From positions 86,179 through 108,565 of the forward strand of contig FR903636.1 of NCBI GenBank assembly GCA_000438115.1: a stretch of 22,387 bases of DNA, written 5' to 3'. Both the position numbers and the translations under genes were made by a program. Shown piece by piece: positions 22,297 through 22,387 of this stretch (position 1 is the stretch's first letter; every line of letters begins with the position of its first letter). The notes beneath the pieces were generated by a model. That model was given only the letters and a program-made list of their open reading frames with translations, was not told where the DNA came from and ran no database searches. The DNA comes from Prevotella sp. CAG:617 (GTDB lineage: Bacteria; Bacteroidota; Bacteroidia; Bacteroidales; Bacteroidaceae).

Positions 22297-22386
22297 TTAT
22301 TCTTGATTCACAACCCGTGTCTTATAGGACATCCGATTAAAATACTGACTAATCATGGATATGTTCAGCGTTTCCTGTATCGGAAG
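22297..22386 (-). CDS. Possible C-terminal end of a gene entering from the right
   Basis: One - strand frame is open from the window edge to TAA at 22299-22297, giving 29 residues (LPIQETLNISMISQY..). The spacing of 35 bp to the PH-like gene fits an operon. The fragment is too short to recognise, and a + strand frame starting at 22356 is also open to the edge, so this is tentative. Confidence 0.3.
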   Translation of the reverse strand, partial: LPIQETLNISMISQYFNRMSYKTRVVNQE

Positions 22387-22387
22387 A

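Noticed and set aside
22356..22387. + strand start ATGGATATG at the right edge
   Set aside because: Only about ten codons are visible with no ribosome site or promoter, so it cannot be told from chance.

Overview
The window looks like chromosome from a member of the Bacteroidales (Bacteroides/Prevotella-like). The evidence is a TonB with the Bacteroidetes N-terminal motif, a PorQ-type protein, repeated TAnnTTTG promoter boxes with a TTTG element 20 nt upstream, weak Shine-Dalgarno sequences, and a TatA/TatC pair without TatB. No insertion sequence, integrase, CRISPR array or rRNA is visible.

Layout. (1) 1-4623, + strand: a carbohydrate-degradation cluster. It holds the C-terminus of a GH95-like enzyme, a lipoprotein with a GH67/GH20-type N-terminal domain, and a secreted right-handed beta-helix protein resembling GH141. 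(2) 4624-5714: a small AT-rich segment with a GIY-YIG protein (C-terminal RAMA-like domain) downstream of tRNA-Phe(GAA). A 13-bp copy of the tRNA 3' end lies on the far side of the gene, so it may be a tiny tRNA-targeted insertion. (3) 5715-9385, - strand, visibly GC-richer: the operon tonB > polyprenyl diphosphate synthase > tatD > thiL. (4) 9557-12207, + strand: porQ, cmk, ispH, divergent from tonB with two closely spaced promoter boxes. (5) 12296-16497: an AraC-type regulator divergent from two aldo/keto reductases, followed by tatA and tatC. The first reductase carries a twin-arginine signal, so the transporter lies next to a likely client. (6) 16613-19382, - strand: rmlA, rmlC, rmlB for dTDP-sugar synthesis, with rmlD absent. 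(7) 19684-20373, +: a freestanding B3/B4 tRNA-editing-type domain. (8) 20739-20809, -: tRNA-Gln(CTG) with a complete promoter and terminator. (9) 21024-22261, -: a glutaredoxin-like protein, a rhodanese lipoprotein and a small membrane protein with a PH-like domain, with a possible further gene at the right edge.

Most genes are housekeeping: isoprenoid (IspH, prenyl synthase), thiamine (ThiL), nucleotide (Cmk), envelope energy and secretion (TonB, PorQ, TatAC) and surface sugar (Rml). The accessory parts are the glycan cluster on the left and the GIY-YIG segment beside tRNA-Phe. All calls come from reading motifs in the sequence; no database search was run.
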